A DNA stretch of 64,000 nucleotides from Rhodothermus marinus DSM 4252. Its GTDB lineage: Bacteria > Bacteroidota > Rhodothermia > Rhodothermales > Rhodothermaceae. The notes under the pieces were generated by a model. That model did not search any database and was not told where the DNA came from. It worked only from the letters and a program-made list of their open reading frames with translations. The stretch covers positions 2,522,874 to 2,586,873 of the forward strand of contig NC_013501.1 of NCBI RefSeq assembly GCF_000024845.1, written 5' to 3'. This document shows, piece after piece, positions 19,036-28,106 of the stretch (the stretch's first letter is position 1; each line of letters starts with the position of its first letter). Both the position numbers and the translations under genes were made by a program.

Positions 19036-21531
19036 GTGTCGTCTCTCCGCCGTCGTCTGGGCCTGAGCCTGCTGCCACTGGTGACGCTGGTGGCGCTGTG
19101 GCCGGTCGGCCGGATCCTTCATGACAGCTGGGAGGTGGTCCGGCTGACGGGACAGGTGCCCGAAGCGCCACCCGGTGGCTTCGACTGGGTGCACTGGGTG
19201 TCGGAAGAGGGGCGCATCGTGGCCGGCTACGTCTTCCCCGGTGGCCCGGCCGCCCGCGCCGGCATCCGGGAAGGCGACGTATTCTACCTGCTGGACTTCC
19301 AGCAATTTTTCAACCTGGAAGATCTCAAACAGGCCATCGACGGCCAGCCGCCCGGCAGCGTGCACACCTACGCGCTGTTTCGGGACGGCAATTATCTGGA
19401 AGCGCGCGTGCGCTTTACGCGCTATCCCACGTTTCTCTATCCCCTCTCGCCCTCGCTCTGGCAGTTTTCGCTCTGGGGCTTTGCGCTGGGAGCCTTTGTA
19501 CACGTGCTGGCGCTGCTGCTGCTGTTTCCGCTGGCCCGCCACGGCCGCCGCGCCCGCTTTTCGCTGCTGCTCATCTGCGTTTCGGCGCTCTGGTTCTTCA
19601 GCAACCTGGGCCGACTGCTGCAGGTGACCTTTCTGGGGCCGCCTTATCCCGACGGCCTGCAGGACCGGGTGTTTCAACTGCTGACGTTTACCGGTCTGGT
19701 CGGCTGGATCGGCTTTCCGGCGCTGCTGCTCCGGCAGATTGTCCATGACCTGCGCCTGCATCGCCCGGCCTTCTACCATCGCATCGGGCACGTGCCACCG
19801 CTGGTCCTGGCCGCTGCCGTGGTGCTGACGACCTTCCACCCCGGTGCATTGCCGTTCACACTGGAAGCCCTGATTGCGCCGATTCTGTTCTACGTCTGCT
19901 GCTACGTGGGGCTGGCCGCCGGCCTGATCCTGCTGCTTGGCACCGGCCGAAGCACCACTTCCGAAAGCTGGAATCGTTCGGGCAGCTGGCTGACGCTGGC
20001 CTTCTCGGTGCTGCTGGGTCTTTCGGTGCTGGACGTGGTGCCGCTGTTCGGGCTGGTCACCGACAGCATGGTGGGCTGGGTCATCGTCGGTGCCCAGCTC
20101 CTTGCGCTTGCCCCGATCGGGCTGGTCTCGCTGGCCACGCTCAAGCTGGGCAAGGTGGATCTGGTGCTGGAGCGCACGCTCGTGTACGGGACCGTGCTGG
20201 GCGCCATCTTCCTGGCCTTTGTTGGCGGCATGTCGCTGATGGAACCCCTGCTGGCCCGGATGAACACCCCCTGGCAGGTGGTGGGCGGCCTGTATGTCGT
20301 GCTCCTGCTCGTGTTTTTCGAGCGGTTGGCCCACTGGTTACGCCGCGAACTGCCCGCCTTCTTTTCGACGGAGCGCCAGCGCACGCGCCAGCTGCTCAGC
20401 CATTTCCAGGAGCAGATGACCCAGCTTTTCAGCTTCGAGGCGCTGGCGCGACGGACGGTCGAGGTCGTAGCCGAGGCGTTTCGGGTACGCTCCGTACGCA
20501 TCTTTTTCCGTCCAGACGAATCGTTGCCCTGGTTTTCGGCCGCCTACCATCCGGAGCCCCCGTATCTGACCGAACGCATCGTGGAAGCGATCTGGCCGCA
20601 TTTTCGGGAGGAAGGACGCATCTGGGCCCGCAATCCCGAACTGAGCGAAGCCCGCCTGCCGCAGGAACTGCAGGCCCTCCTCGAAAGCCGGCATGTGGCC
20701 CTGGTCATTCCCATCATCGCCGAACAGCGCCCGCTGGGATTGCTTGCCCTGGGCCCGCGACGCAACCGCCACGAATTTTACAATCTGGAAGATCTGGACC
20801 TGCTGCGTATGCTCGGCGGCCAGCTGGCGCTGGCCATCGAACGCCTCTACCTGGTCGAACGCGAGCGGGCCCTGATCCGCCAGAATGCCGAAGCGCAACT
20901 GGTCGCCCTGCGCGCCCAGATCAATCCGCACTTTCTGTTCAATGCGCTCAACACCATTGCTGCGCTGATCAACGAGCACCCGGAAAAGGCCGAAGCCGTG
21001 GTCGAGCACCTGGCCGCGATTTTCCGCCACACCCTGAACACAGGCGGGCGGTCGTTCGTCTCGCTGGACGAAGAACTGCAGCTCGTGAGGCACTACCTGG
21101 AAATCGAGCGGGCACGCTTCGGGGAGAAGCTTTCGGTCGCCATCGAATGGCCCGCCGAGCTGAGCGCGTTCCCTGTTCCGGCGTTTGCGGTGCAGACGCT
21201 GGCCGAAAACGCCGTCAAACATGGCCTGGAGAAACTACGCACCGGCGGTGCCGTTCAGATCCGGGCCCGGCGCCTCGAAGATGGGCTGGTTGAAATCCTG
21301 GTTGCCGACACCGGCGCAGGCATCCCGTGGCTCTGGGAGCAGAACGGACAGCCCGGAGAAGGCCCCCTGCCCTTTTTCGGACTGGGCCTGCGCAACGTCA
21401 TGGCCCGGCTGGAACAACTCTACGGGCGCCGCGATCTGCTTCGCTTCGAAAGCGCACCGGGACAGGGCACCCGCGTGCGCCTGCTGCTCCCGCCGGTTCC
21501 TCAGCCCGAACCGACTTCGCCCGTGAATTAA
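19036..21531 (+). CDS. LytS/YehU-type sensor histidine kinase with PDZ and GAF domains
   Basis: Membrane sensor kinase of 831 residues; GTG start at 19036. First TM near 9-27, then a PDZ-like domain near 50-115 (VFPGGPAARAGIREGDVFYL) that probably lies outside the cytoplasm. Seven or eight further TM helices follow (about 140-440), then a GAF domain (about 465-610). The His_kinase domain has phospho-acceptor His near 632 in INPHFLFNALN, and a HATPase_c domain has ENAVKHGL and GLGLRNV. The LytTR regulator follows 15 nt later and is its evident partner. PDZ plus multi-TM plus GAF is an unusual input arrangement. Confidence 0.92.
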   Translation: MSSLRRRLGLSLLPLVTLVALWPVGRILHDSWEVVRLTGQVPEAPPGGFDWVHWVSEEGRIVAGYVFPGGPAARAGIREGDVFYLLDFQQFFNLEDLKQAIDGQPPGSVHTYALFRDGNYLEARVRFTRYPTFLYPLSPSLWQFSLWGFALGAFVHVLALLLLFPLARHGRRARFSLLLICVSALWFFSNLGRLLQVTFLGPPYPDGLQDRVFQLLTFTGLVGWIGFPALLLRQIVHDLRLHRPAFYHRIGHVPPLVLAAAVVLTTFHPGALPFTLEALIAPILFYVCCYVGLAAGLILLLGTGRSTTSESWNRSGSWLTLAFSVLLGLSVLDVVPLFGLVTDSMVGWVIVGAQLLALAPIGLVSLATLKLGKVDLVLERTLVYGTVLGAIFLAFVGGMSLMEPLLARMNTPWQVVGGLYVVLLLVFFERLAHWLRRELPAFFSTERQRTRQLLSHFQEQMTQLFSFEALARRTVEVVAEAFRVRSVRIFFRPDESLPWFSAAYHPEPPYLTERIVEAIWPHFREEGRIWARNPELSEARLPQELQALLESRHVALVIPIIAEQRPLGLLALGPRRNRHEFYNLEDLDLLRMLGGQLALAIERLYLVERERALIRQNAEAQLVALRAQINPHFLFNALNTIAALINEHPEKAEAVVEHLAAIFRHTLNTGGRSFVSLDEELQLVRHYLEIERARFGEKLSVAIEWPAELSAFPVPAFAVQTLAENAVKHGLEKLRTGGAVQIRARRLEDGLVEILVADTGAGIPWLWEQNGQPGEGPLPFFGLGLRNVMARLEQLYGRRDLLRFESAPGQGTRVRLLLPPVPQPEPTSPVN

Positions 21532-21546
21532 ATTTCCCGAAATGCC

Positions 21547-22374
21547 ATGCTTCGCATCCTGATCGTGGACGACGAACCACCGGCCCGACGCCGATTGCGC
21601 AAACTGCTCGAGCCGCTGCGGGCTTCCGGCCGGGTGGCGGCCATCGAGGAGGCGGCCGACGGCGTCGAGGCCCTCGAAAAACTACAGCAGCAGACGTTCG
21701 ATCTGTTGCTGCTCGACGTGCGCATGCCGGAGCTGGACGGCTTCGAAGTACTCGAACGCATCGATCCGAATCGGCGGCCGTTCGTCGTCTTTACGACGGC
21801 CTACGACGACTACGCGCTGAAAGCGTTCGAGGCGCACGCCATCGACTACCTGCTCAAGCCGATCAACCAGGAGCGCCTGCTGGAAGCCGTCGCCCGCGTC
21901 GAGCAACTGCAGACCACCGCCCAGCTCCGGGAGCAGGAAGAACGTCTGTCCAGATTGCTGGACTGGCTCGAATCGCAACAGCAACAGGCAGCGCCCGCCC
22001 CTGGACCCGCAACGTCGTATCTCGAACAACTGTCCGTTAGCTATCGGGATCGCATCCTGATCATTCCCGTCACCCGACTGGTCTCCGCCGAAATTCATGA
22101 CGGCATTACGCGGCTGTATGTGCTGGAGGAAGAGCCCGGGGCACCGCCACGGTTGCGCCAGCACGTGGTCAGCTACACGCTGGATCAACTGGAAGCCCGC
22201 CTGAACCCGCACGATTTCATGCGGGTGCATCGCTCGGCGATCGTCCAGCTCCGACACATCCGGGAGCTGATCCCCTGGTTCAGCGGCCGCTACAAACTGA
22301 AGCTGACCGGAGACCACGAGGTGATCGCCAGCCGCGAACGGTCCAAACTGCTCAAAGAACGGCTTGTACTCTGA
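21547..22374 (+). CDS. LytTR-family response regulator
   Basis: 275-residue transcription regulator. Receiver domain 1-120 with acidic pocket VDDE (8-11), phospho-acceptor Asp57 in LLLLDVRMPELDG, Thr in VVFTTAYDDYA and Lys in DYLLKPI. After a Gln-rich linker, a LytTR DNA-binding domain occupies about 155-272 (DRILIIPVTRLVSAEIHDG; MRVHRSAIVQLRHI). Second gene of the five-gene unit; SpoIID-like gene begins 3 nt later. Its targets are unknown; LytTR sites are pairs of short direct repeats that I could not place with confidence. Confidence 0.94.
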   Translation: MLRILIVDDEPPARRRLRKLLEPLRASGRVAAIEEAADGVEALEKLQQQTFDLLLLDVRMPELDGFEVLERIDPNRRPFVVFTTAYDDYALKAFEAHAIDYLLKPINQERLLEAVARVEQLQTTAQLREQEERLSRLLDWLESQQQQAAPAPGPATSYLEQLSVSYRDRILIIPVTRLVSAEIHDGITRLYVLEEEPGAPPRLRQHVVSYTLDQLEARLNPHDFMRVHRSAIVQLRHIRELIPWFSGRYKLKLTGDHEVIASRERSKLLKERLVL

Positions 22375-22377
22375 GCC

Positions 22378-23742
22378 ATGCTACGAGGCCTCCCCATCCT
22401 GCTGCTTCTGATCGGCGCGGTGCGGACGCCGGCCGCCCAACCGGTCGATACGCTCCGCGTGCAACTGTTCACCGGGTTTCAACCCGACGTGGTCGCCGTC
22501 GAGCCCACCGCCGCGGCCCGGATCTATGCGGAAGACTTCGCGCGCCCCCTGCTGCGTCTGCCCGCCGGGGCTATGCTGCTGGTGGATCGCCGGGGCGATG
22601 AACTGCGCCTGCGCACGTCCCAGGGGACGATCTTCGCCCGGTGGATCCGCATCTACCCGGAGGAAGGCGGGCACCTGCGCCTGACCGCCCGGCGCCCCGG
22701 CCAGACGTCCGGTCCGTTCACCTACCCCGGCTGGATCCAGATTGCCCCCGATCCTTCCGGCCTGCAGGTCCTCAATCACGTCGCCCTCGAAGACTACGTG
22801 GCGGCCGTGCTGGCCCGCGAGCACCACTTCGACGATCTGGAAAGCACCAAGGCGCTGGCCGTAGCCATCCGCACCTACACGCTGCGTCGTCTGCAAACGA
22901 GCGACACGCTGCTGGATCACGCCGCCCACCAGATGTACGAGGGGATCGATCGGGTCACGCCGCTCATCCGCGAGGCCGTCGATCAGACGCGCGGTGAGGT
23001 GCTGACCTATCAGGGTGAATTGATCGAAGCGGTCTATTTTGCCGCCAGCGGCGGCCACACCGCCAACAACGAAGAGGTGTGGGATGGCGTCCCCCAGCCT
23101 TATCTACGCGGCCAGCCGGATCCGTACGACCGCAACGCCCCCTTCCAGCACTGGGAGGCTTCCGTCCCCCGACAGCGCCTGCTGGAAATTCTTTCCCGGA
23201 AATACGGCACGCGCATCACCGGCTTTCGCATCGGCTCGCACAGCCAGGACGGCCGCGTCGCCACGATCGAGCTGCTCCGCGAGCGCGGCGATCCGCTGAC
23301 GATCCGTGCCAACGAGTTCCGGTTGCTGGTCAACGCGCACTTCGGTCGCCACACGCTGCGCAGCACCTTCTTCACCGCCCGACGTCAGGGCGACATCTAT
23401 CATTTCGAGGGCAAGGGCTTCGGGCACGGCGTGGGCCTCAGCCAGTACGGCGCGCTGGAGATGTCCCGTCAGGGCTATTCGTACCGGGACATCCTGGCGT
23501 TTTACTACCCGGACACCGAACTGCACCGTTACGAGGCCGGGGCGTTGCTGGCCGCCGGTTCGCCTCCGGAACCCGGGCGGCCCGACGACTTTGCGCCCCC
23601 ACTGGCCCGCACCCCCGCCGCCTCGCCCGAGTCGACCGCTCCGGCCGCTTCAGGCGCAACGCGCCCCGTGGTCGCGGTCGGCTGGAGCGCTACGCCCGCT
23701 CGGACGGTCGAACGTCCCACCCGTCGTCGGATCGGCTGGTAG
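22378..23742 (+). CDS. Secreted SpoIID/LytB-domain protein
   Basis: 454 residues. Signal peptide MLRGLPILLLLIGAVRTPAA. SpoIID domain about 125-380: LEDYVAAVLAREHHFDDLES (catalytic Glu in the family), AIRTYTLRRL, YFAASGGHTANNEEVW, and FGHGVGLSQYGALEM. In spore formers SpoIID is a lytic transglycosylase of denuded glycan; in non-sporulating bacteria the role is cell-wall remodelling, by inference. The C-terminus is a Pro/Ala-rich tail ending RPTRRRIGW. Starts 3 nt after the regulator gene. Confidence 0.9.
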   Translation: MLRGLPILLLLIGAVRTPAAQPVDTLRVQLFTGFQPDVVAVEPTAAARIYAEDFARPLLRLPAGAMLLVDRRGDELRLRTSQGTIFARWIRIYPEEGGHLRLTARRPGQTSGPFTYPGWIQIAPDPSGLQVLNHVALEDYVAAVLAREHHFDDLESTKALAVAIRTYTLRRLQTSDTLLDHAAHQMYEGIDRVTPLIREAVDQTRGEVLTYQGELIEAVYFAASGGHTANNEEVWDGVPQPYLRGQPDPYDRNAPFQHWEASVPRQRLLEILSRKYGTRITGFRIGSHSQDGRVATIELLRERGDPLTIRANEFRLLVNAHFGRHTLRSTFFTARRQGDIYHFEGKGFGHGVGLSQYGALEMSRQGYSYRDILAFYYPDTELHRYEAGALLAAGSPPEPGRPDDFAPPLARTPAASPESTAPAASGATRPVVAVGWSATPARTVERPTRRRIGW

Positions 23743-23743
23743 T

Positions 23744-25786
23744 ATGCGACGCGTTCTGTTCTGGCTCGCGCTGGGCCTGAGTCTGTGGCTCCGGAATGCT
23801 CTGGCGCAGGAGCGTCCGTTGCCGCGCTTCCGCACGCAGCAGGACAGCCTCACCGTCTTTCAGTTGCCGCCCGTGCTGGTCGAAGCCACGCGCGGATTTA
23901 CGGCCCCATGGGGCGAGGCGCTTCCCCTGCTCACGCTGGAGCGCCGGCCGCCCGAGGTGCAATTCCGTCCGGCACTGACGCTGACCGAGACGTTGCGCGA
24001 ACTGCCCGGTCTCTGGCTCAACGATCGCCAGAACTATGCGCTGGGCGAGCGGCTGCTCGTGCGCAGTGCCGGCTGGCAGGCCGCCTTCGGCGTGCGCGGC
24101 GTGCAGGTCGTGCTCGACGGCATTCCGCTGACCATGCCCGACGGCCAGGCCGTGCTCGACCCGGTCGATCCGGCTTTCATCCGCCGTGCCGAGCTGCTGC
24201 GCGGCCCGGCCGCGCTGTTCTGGGGCAACGGCAGCGCCGGGGCCCTGGTGCTCTCGACCTGGCCCGAGCCGATTCGCCCCGGTCTGCGCGTTCGTCTGCT
24301 GGGGGGCAGCTATGGCCTGCGTCGTCTGGGCGGCGAGGCCGTGCTGCGCGCCGGCCCGCACGCGCTGGCCTTCCACGCCTCGCACCTGGAGCAGGAAGGC
24401 TACCGGGCCCATAGCCAGACCCGTCTGAGCCGTTTCGGTCTGCAGGCCGGCGTTCGGCTGGACGCCCGCACGCGCCTGCGGGTCACGCTGGCCGGCTCCT
24501 GGCTGAATGCCCGGCATCCGGGCGCCCTGACGGCCGACGAACTGGACCGCGATCCACGCCAGGCCAGTGCCCGCTACGTGGCCACCCGTGCCGGCAAAGA
24601 CAGCCGGCAGGGGCAGCTCGGCGCGACCTTCGTCCACCGGCTGCCCGAAGGCTGGCTGACGTTCACCACCTTCGCGCTGGTGCGCCATCTGGACAATCCT
24701 CTGCCCTTTGCCTACATCCGCCTGCGGCGCCAGGCCGCCGGAATACGCACGACCTGGACGCAGGAGCGCGGCCGCTGGCGCACCGGCCTTGGACTCGACG
24801 TCACGCTGCAGGACGACGACCGCCAGAACTTTCCCAACGACAACGGCCGCCCCGGCACGCCGCGCCTGCTTGACCAGCGCGAGCGCGTCGGTGAACTGGC
24901 GCTGTTCGGTCTGGCGCGCTATGCCTTCACGCCGCGCCTGCAGGCGCTCGCCGGCCTGCGCCTGAGCTACCTGCACTTCGCCCTGACCGACTACCTGCTC
25001 ACCAACGGCGACCAGTCCGGCCGCCGCACGTTCAGCGTCTGGACGCCCACGCTGGGCGTGGTTTACCGGGTGGCGTCCGGCACGCAGCTTTTTGCCACGC
25101 TGGGCACGGCCTTCGAGTCGCCCACCACGACCGAACTGGTCAACCGTCCGGACGGCCGGGGCGGTTTCAATCCCGAGCTGGACCCGCAGTACCTCTACGG
25201 CATCGAGCTGGGCGGCCGCCGCCGGGAAAGCACCCTCCAGGCCGATCTGACGCTGTTCTACCAGTGGGTGCGCGGCCGCATCATCCCCTTCCAGCTCGAA
25301 GGCGACGGCCGCACCTTCTACCGCAACGCCGGCCGCACGCGCCAGTACGGAATCGAACTCTGGCTGCAGGCACGGCTGACGCCGGCGCTACAGGCCCGGC
25401 TGGCCTACACGGGCGCCCGCTATCGGTTCGAGGAAGCCGAGCTCCGGGGCAAGCGCCTGCCCGGCCTGCCCGAACAGCGCCTTGCGCTCACGCTGCAATA
25501 CCGGAGAGGACCGCTCTGGCTGGAGACGACCGGCACGGCCGTGGGTCCCTGCTATGCCGACGATGCCAACACCGTGCGCGTGGACGGCTACGTCACGGTG
25601 GACGTTACGCTGGGACTGGCGCGCTCGCTGCTGCCCGGATTTGACGTGCAACCGTTCGTCTCCGTGCAGAATGTGCTGGACCGACGCTACGTGGGCTCCG
25701 TCGTGGTCAACGCAGGTGGCGGCCGCTATTTCGAACCCGCCGCCGGCCGCAGCGTTCGCTTCGGGCTGAATCTGCGCACCCCCTGA
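23744..25786 (+). CDS. TonB-dependent outer membrane receptor
   Basis: 680 residues from ATG 23744, one base after the SpoIID stop. Signal peptide ending near ALAQ (22). Plug domain about 55-170 (LRELPGLWLNDRQNYALGERLLVR; VQVVLDGIPLTMPDGQ; AELLRGPAALFWGNGSAGA), then a 22-strand-type barrel rich in Arg/Leu/Tyr alternation. No N-terminal carboxypeptidase-like domain and no SusD partner. The position in an operon with a sensor kinase pair suggests regulated uptake of a siderophore, cofactor or oligomer, but the substrate is not visible. Confidence 0.9.
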   Translation: MRRVLFWLALGLSLWLRNALAQERPLPRFRTQQDSLTVFQLPPVLVEATRGFTAPWGEALPLLTLERRPPEVQFRPALTLTETLRELPGLWLNDRQNYALGERLLVRSAGWQAAFGVRGVQVVLDGIPLTMPDGQAVLDPVDPAFIRRAELLRGPAALFWGNGSAGALVLSTWPEPIRPGLRVRLLGGSYGLRRLGGEAVLRAGPHALAFHASHLEQEGYRAHSQTRLSRFGLQAGVRLDARTRLRVTLAGSWLNARHPGALTADELDRDPRQASARYVATRAGKDSRQGQLGATFVHRLPEGWLTFTTFALVRHLDNPLPFAYIRLRRQAAGIRTTWTQERGRWRTGLGLDVTLQDDDRQNFPNDNGRPGTPRLLDQRERVGELALFGLARYAFTPRLQALAGLRLSYLHFALTDYLLTNGDQSGRRTFSVWTPTLGVVYRVASGTQLFATLGTAFESPTTTELVNRPDGRGGFNPELDPQYLYGIELGGRRRESTLQADLTLFYQWVRGRIIPFQLEGDGRTFYRNAGRTRQYGIELWLQARLTPALQARLAYTGARYRFEEAELRGKRLPGLPEQRLALTLQYRRGPLWLETTGTAVGPCYADDANTVRVDGYVTVDVTLGLARSLLPGFDVQPFVSVQNVLDRRYVGSVVVNAGGGRYFEPAAGRSVRFGLNLRTP

Positions 25787-25789
25787 GCC

Positions 25790-26395
25790 ATGGGCAAGAA
25801 GCAAAAGGTGCAGGCGGGCGTCCTACCCGTGCGCCAGCAGAACGGTCGGATCGACGTGCTGCTGATCACCTCGCGCACGGTGGGCCGCTGGATCCTGCCC
25901 AAAGGCAACGTCAAACGGCACCAGACGCCCATCGAAGCAGCCCGCCAGGAGGCCTACGAGGAGGCCGGCATCCGGGGACGCATCGATCCGGAGCCGCTGG
26001 GCCGCTACCTGCACGGCCGCCCCGGCGATCAGCGCTGGGTGGAGGTCTATCTGATGACGGTCGAAGAAGAACTGGACGACTGGCCCGAGCGGCACGAGCG
26101 CACCCGACGCTGGATGCCGCTGGACGAAGCCCGACAGGTGATCTATGAAGACGGGCTCCGGGCGCTGCTCGACCGCCTGCCCGACGAGCTGGCCCGCCGC
26201 CAACAGGGACGCAAGCTGAGCCCCCGGGCCTCGCGCCTGCTGGTGGTGCTGTTGCTGCTGGCCTCACTGGCACTGGCCTTCGGCGGCACGTACTATCTGG
26301 CGCGGTTGCTTGCCCGTCCCGAAGTCCAGCAGCGCCTGCAGGAACTGGAACGCCAGGAGGATCCCGCTCCTTCGTCCGACTCCGTCCGTTTTTAA
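25790..26395 (+). CDS. Nudix hydrolase with C-terminal membrane anchor
   Basis: 201 residues, starting 3 nt after the TonB receptor gene. Nudix fold in 1-135, closest in look to the diphosphoinositol/diadenosine polyphosphate group (WILPKGNVKRHQ; AYEEAGI). The Nudix box departs from GX5EX7REUXEEXGU: the first Glu is Gln (HQTPIEAA) and the Arg before the core Glu is Gln (RQEAYEEAG); the core E-EE is kept. A C-terminal TM segment RLLVVLLLLASLALAFGGTYYL (about 152-172) is unusual for the family, followed by a Gln/Glu-rich tail. Activity is plausible but unproven. Confidence 0.85.
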   Translation: MGKKQKVQAGVLPVRQQNGRIDVLLITSRTVGRWILPKGNVKRHQTPIEAARQEAYEEAGIRGRIDPEPLGRYLHGRPGDQRWVEVYLMTVEEELDDWPERHERTRRWMPLDEARQVIYEDGLRALLDRLPDELARRQQGRKLSPRASRLLVVLLLLASLALAFGGTYYLARLLARPEVQQRLQELERQEDPAPSSDSVRF

Positions 26396-26499
26396 CAGCC
26401 ACTCGCTGCAGAATTCACGGGGGCCAAACGTGGCCGTCCGGCGTGCGTTGTAGTTTCCGGGAGCCTTTTCAAAACAGGAAAACAATCGGTTAAGCACTC

Positions 26500-27957
26500 A
26501 TGAGCCAGCCACAGGAAAAATACCGGGTCACGATTGCCTACGGCGACGGGATCGGTCCGGAAATCATGCGGGCCACGCTGGCCGTGCTCGAAGCGGCCGG
26601 GGCTCCGCTGGAATACGACGTCATCGAAATCGGCGAAAAAGTCTATCGCCAGGGCATTACGTCCGGCATCCCGGACGAAGCCTGGGAGGTGCTGCGCCGC
26701 AACCGGGTCTTCCTTAAGGCGCCGATCACCACGCCGCAGGGTGGCGGCTACAAGAGCCTGAACGTAACGATCCGCAAGGCACTGGGGTTGTTCGCCAACA
26801 TCCGCCCCACCAAGTCGCTGCATCCTTACGTCGAGACGCCCTACCCCGACATCGACCTGGTGATCGTCCGCGAAAACGAAGAAGATCTGTACGCGGCCAT
26901 CGAGCACCGGCAAACCACCGAGGTGGTGCAGGCGCTCAAGCTGGTCACGCGCCCGGGCAGCGAGGGCATCATCCGCTACGCCTTCGAATATGCCCGCGCC
27001 TACGGCCGTCGGAAGGTCACCTGCATGTCGAAAGACAACATTCTGAAGCTGACCGACGGCCTGTTCCACAAAATCTTTGAGGAGATCGCCGCCGAGTACC
27101 CGGACATCGAAGCCGAGCATCGCATCATCGACATCGGCGCGGCGCTTGTGGCCGCCCGGCCGGAGACGCTCGACGTGATCGTCACGCTGAACCTGTACGG
27201 CGACATTCTGTCGGACATTGCCGCGCAGGTGGCCGGTTCGGTGGGACTGGGCGGTTCGGCCAACGTGGGCACGCACGCGGCCATGTTCGAGGCCATCCAC
27301 GGCTCGGCGCCCGACATTGCCGGCAAGGACATCGCCAACCCGTCGGGCCTGCTCAACGCCGCCGTTATGATGCTCGTGCATCTGGGGCTGGCCGACATCG
27401 CCGCCCGGATCGAAAACGCCTGGCTGCGCACGATCGAGGACGGCATCCACACGGCCGACATCTACCGTCCGGGCAAAAGCAAAAAGAAAGTCGGTACGCA
27501 GGCGTTCGCCGAGGCCGTCATCGCCCGGCTGGGTCAGGAGCCCCAGCATCTGAAGCCGGTCCACTTCCGCAAACCGGGCGTCTCCGTCGAGATTCGTCCC
27601 ACGCCGCGCCAGCCCAAGCAGCTCGTGGGCGTGGACGTGTTCATCGACTGGGACGAGGCCGGACGCGATCCGAACGTACTGGGGCGAAAGCTCGAAGCCC
27701 TGGCCGGCGAGGCCTTCCGCCTGCGCGTGATCACCAACCGGGGCGTAAAGGTCTATCCCGGCGGCCTGCCCGAGACGTTCTGCACGGACCACTGGCGCTG
27801 CCGCTTCGTGGCGGCCGAAGAAGGAGGTACGGTCACGCCTGCCCAGATTCTGGAACTGCTGCGCCGCATTCACGAAGCCGGCCTGGAGTTCATCAAGACC
27901 GAGCACCTGTACACGTTCGACGGGCAGCGCGGCTTTTCGCTGGCCCAGGCGGAGTGA
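26500..27957 (+). CDS. icd: Isocitrate dehydrogenase, Thermus-type long form
   Basis: TCA-cycle enzyme oxidising isocitrate to 2-oxoglutarate, probably NADP-dependent. 485 residues: catalytic domain 1-340 and a C-terminal extension of about 140 residues as in Thermus thermophilus IDH. Seen: YGDGIGPEIM at 14-23; ANIRPTKSLHP; VIVRENEEDLYAAIEH; NLYGDILSDIAAQVAGSVG (metal Asp residues); HGSAPDIAGKDIANPSG. The 104-nt upstream gap holds no clear promoter. Confidence 0.93.
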   Translation: MSQPQEKYRVTIAYGDGIGPEIMRATLAVLEAAGAPLEYDVIEIGEKVYRQGITSGIPDEAWEVLRRNRVFLKAPITTPQGGGYKSLNVTIRKALGLFANIRPTKSLHPYVETPYPDIDLVIVRENEEDLYAAIEHRQTTEVVQALKLVTRPGSEGIIRYAFEYARAYGRRKVTCMSKDNILKLTDGLFHKIFEEIAAEYPDIEAEHRIIDIGAALVAARPETLDVIVTLNLYGDILSDIAAQVAGSVGLGGSANVGTHAAMFEAIHGSAPDIAGKDIANPSGLLNAAVMMLVHLGLADIAARIENAWLRTIEDGIHTADIYRPGKSKKKVGTQAFAEAVIARLGQEPQHLKPVHFRKPGVSVEIRPTPRQPKQLVGVDVFIDWDEAGRDPNVLGRKLEALAGEAFRLRVITNRGVKVYPGGLPETFCTDHWRCRFVAAEEGGTVTPAQILELLRRIHEAGLEFIKTEHLYTFDGQRGFSLAQAE

Positions 27958-28106
27958 TGCGAGTTCCCGGGCATCATGGCGCGCGGCATCCCCTGCGCCC
28001 CGTCCCCGACTGAAAGCCCGAACGCCTCCCGGCACCGGATCGGGTTCGGCCCGTGCGGGGGAACGCCATCCGATCCCGGCTTCTTTCCATCAGGACGCAG
28101 CCGACG

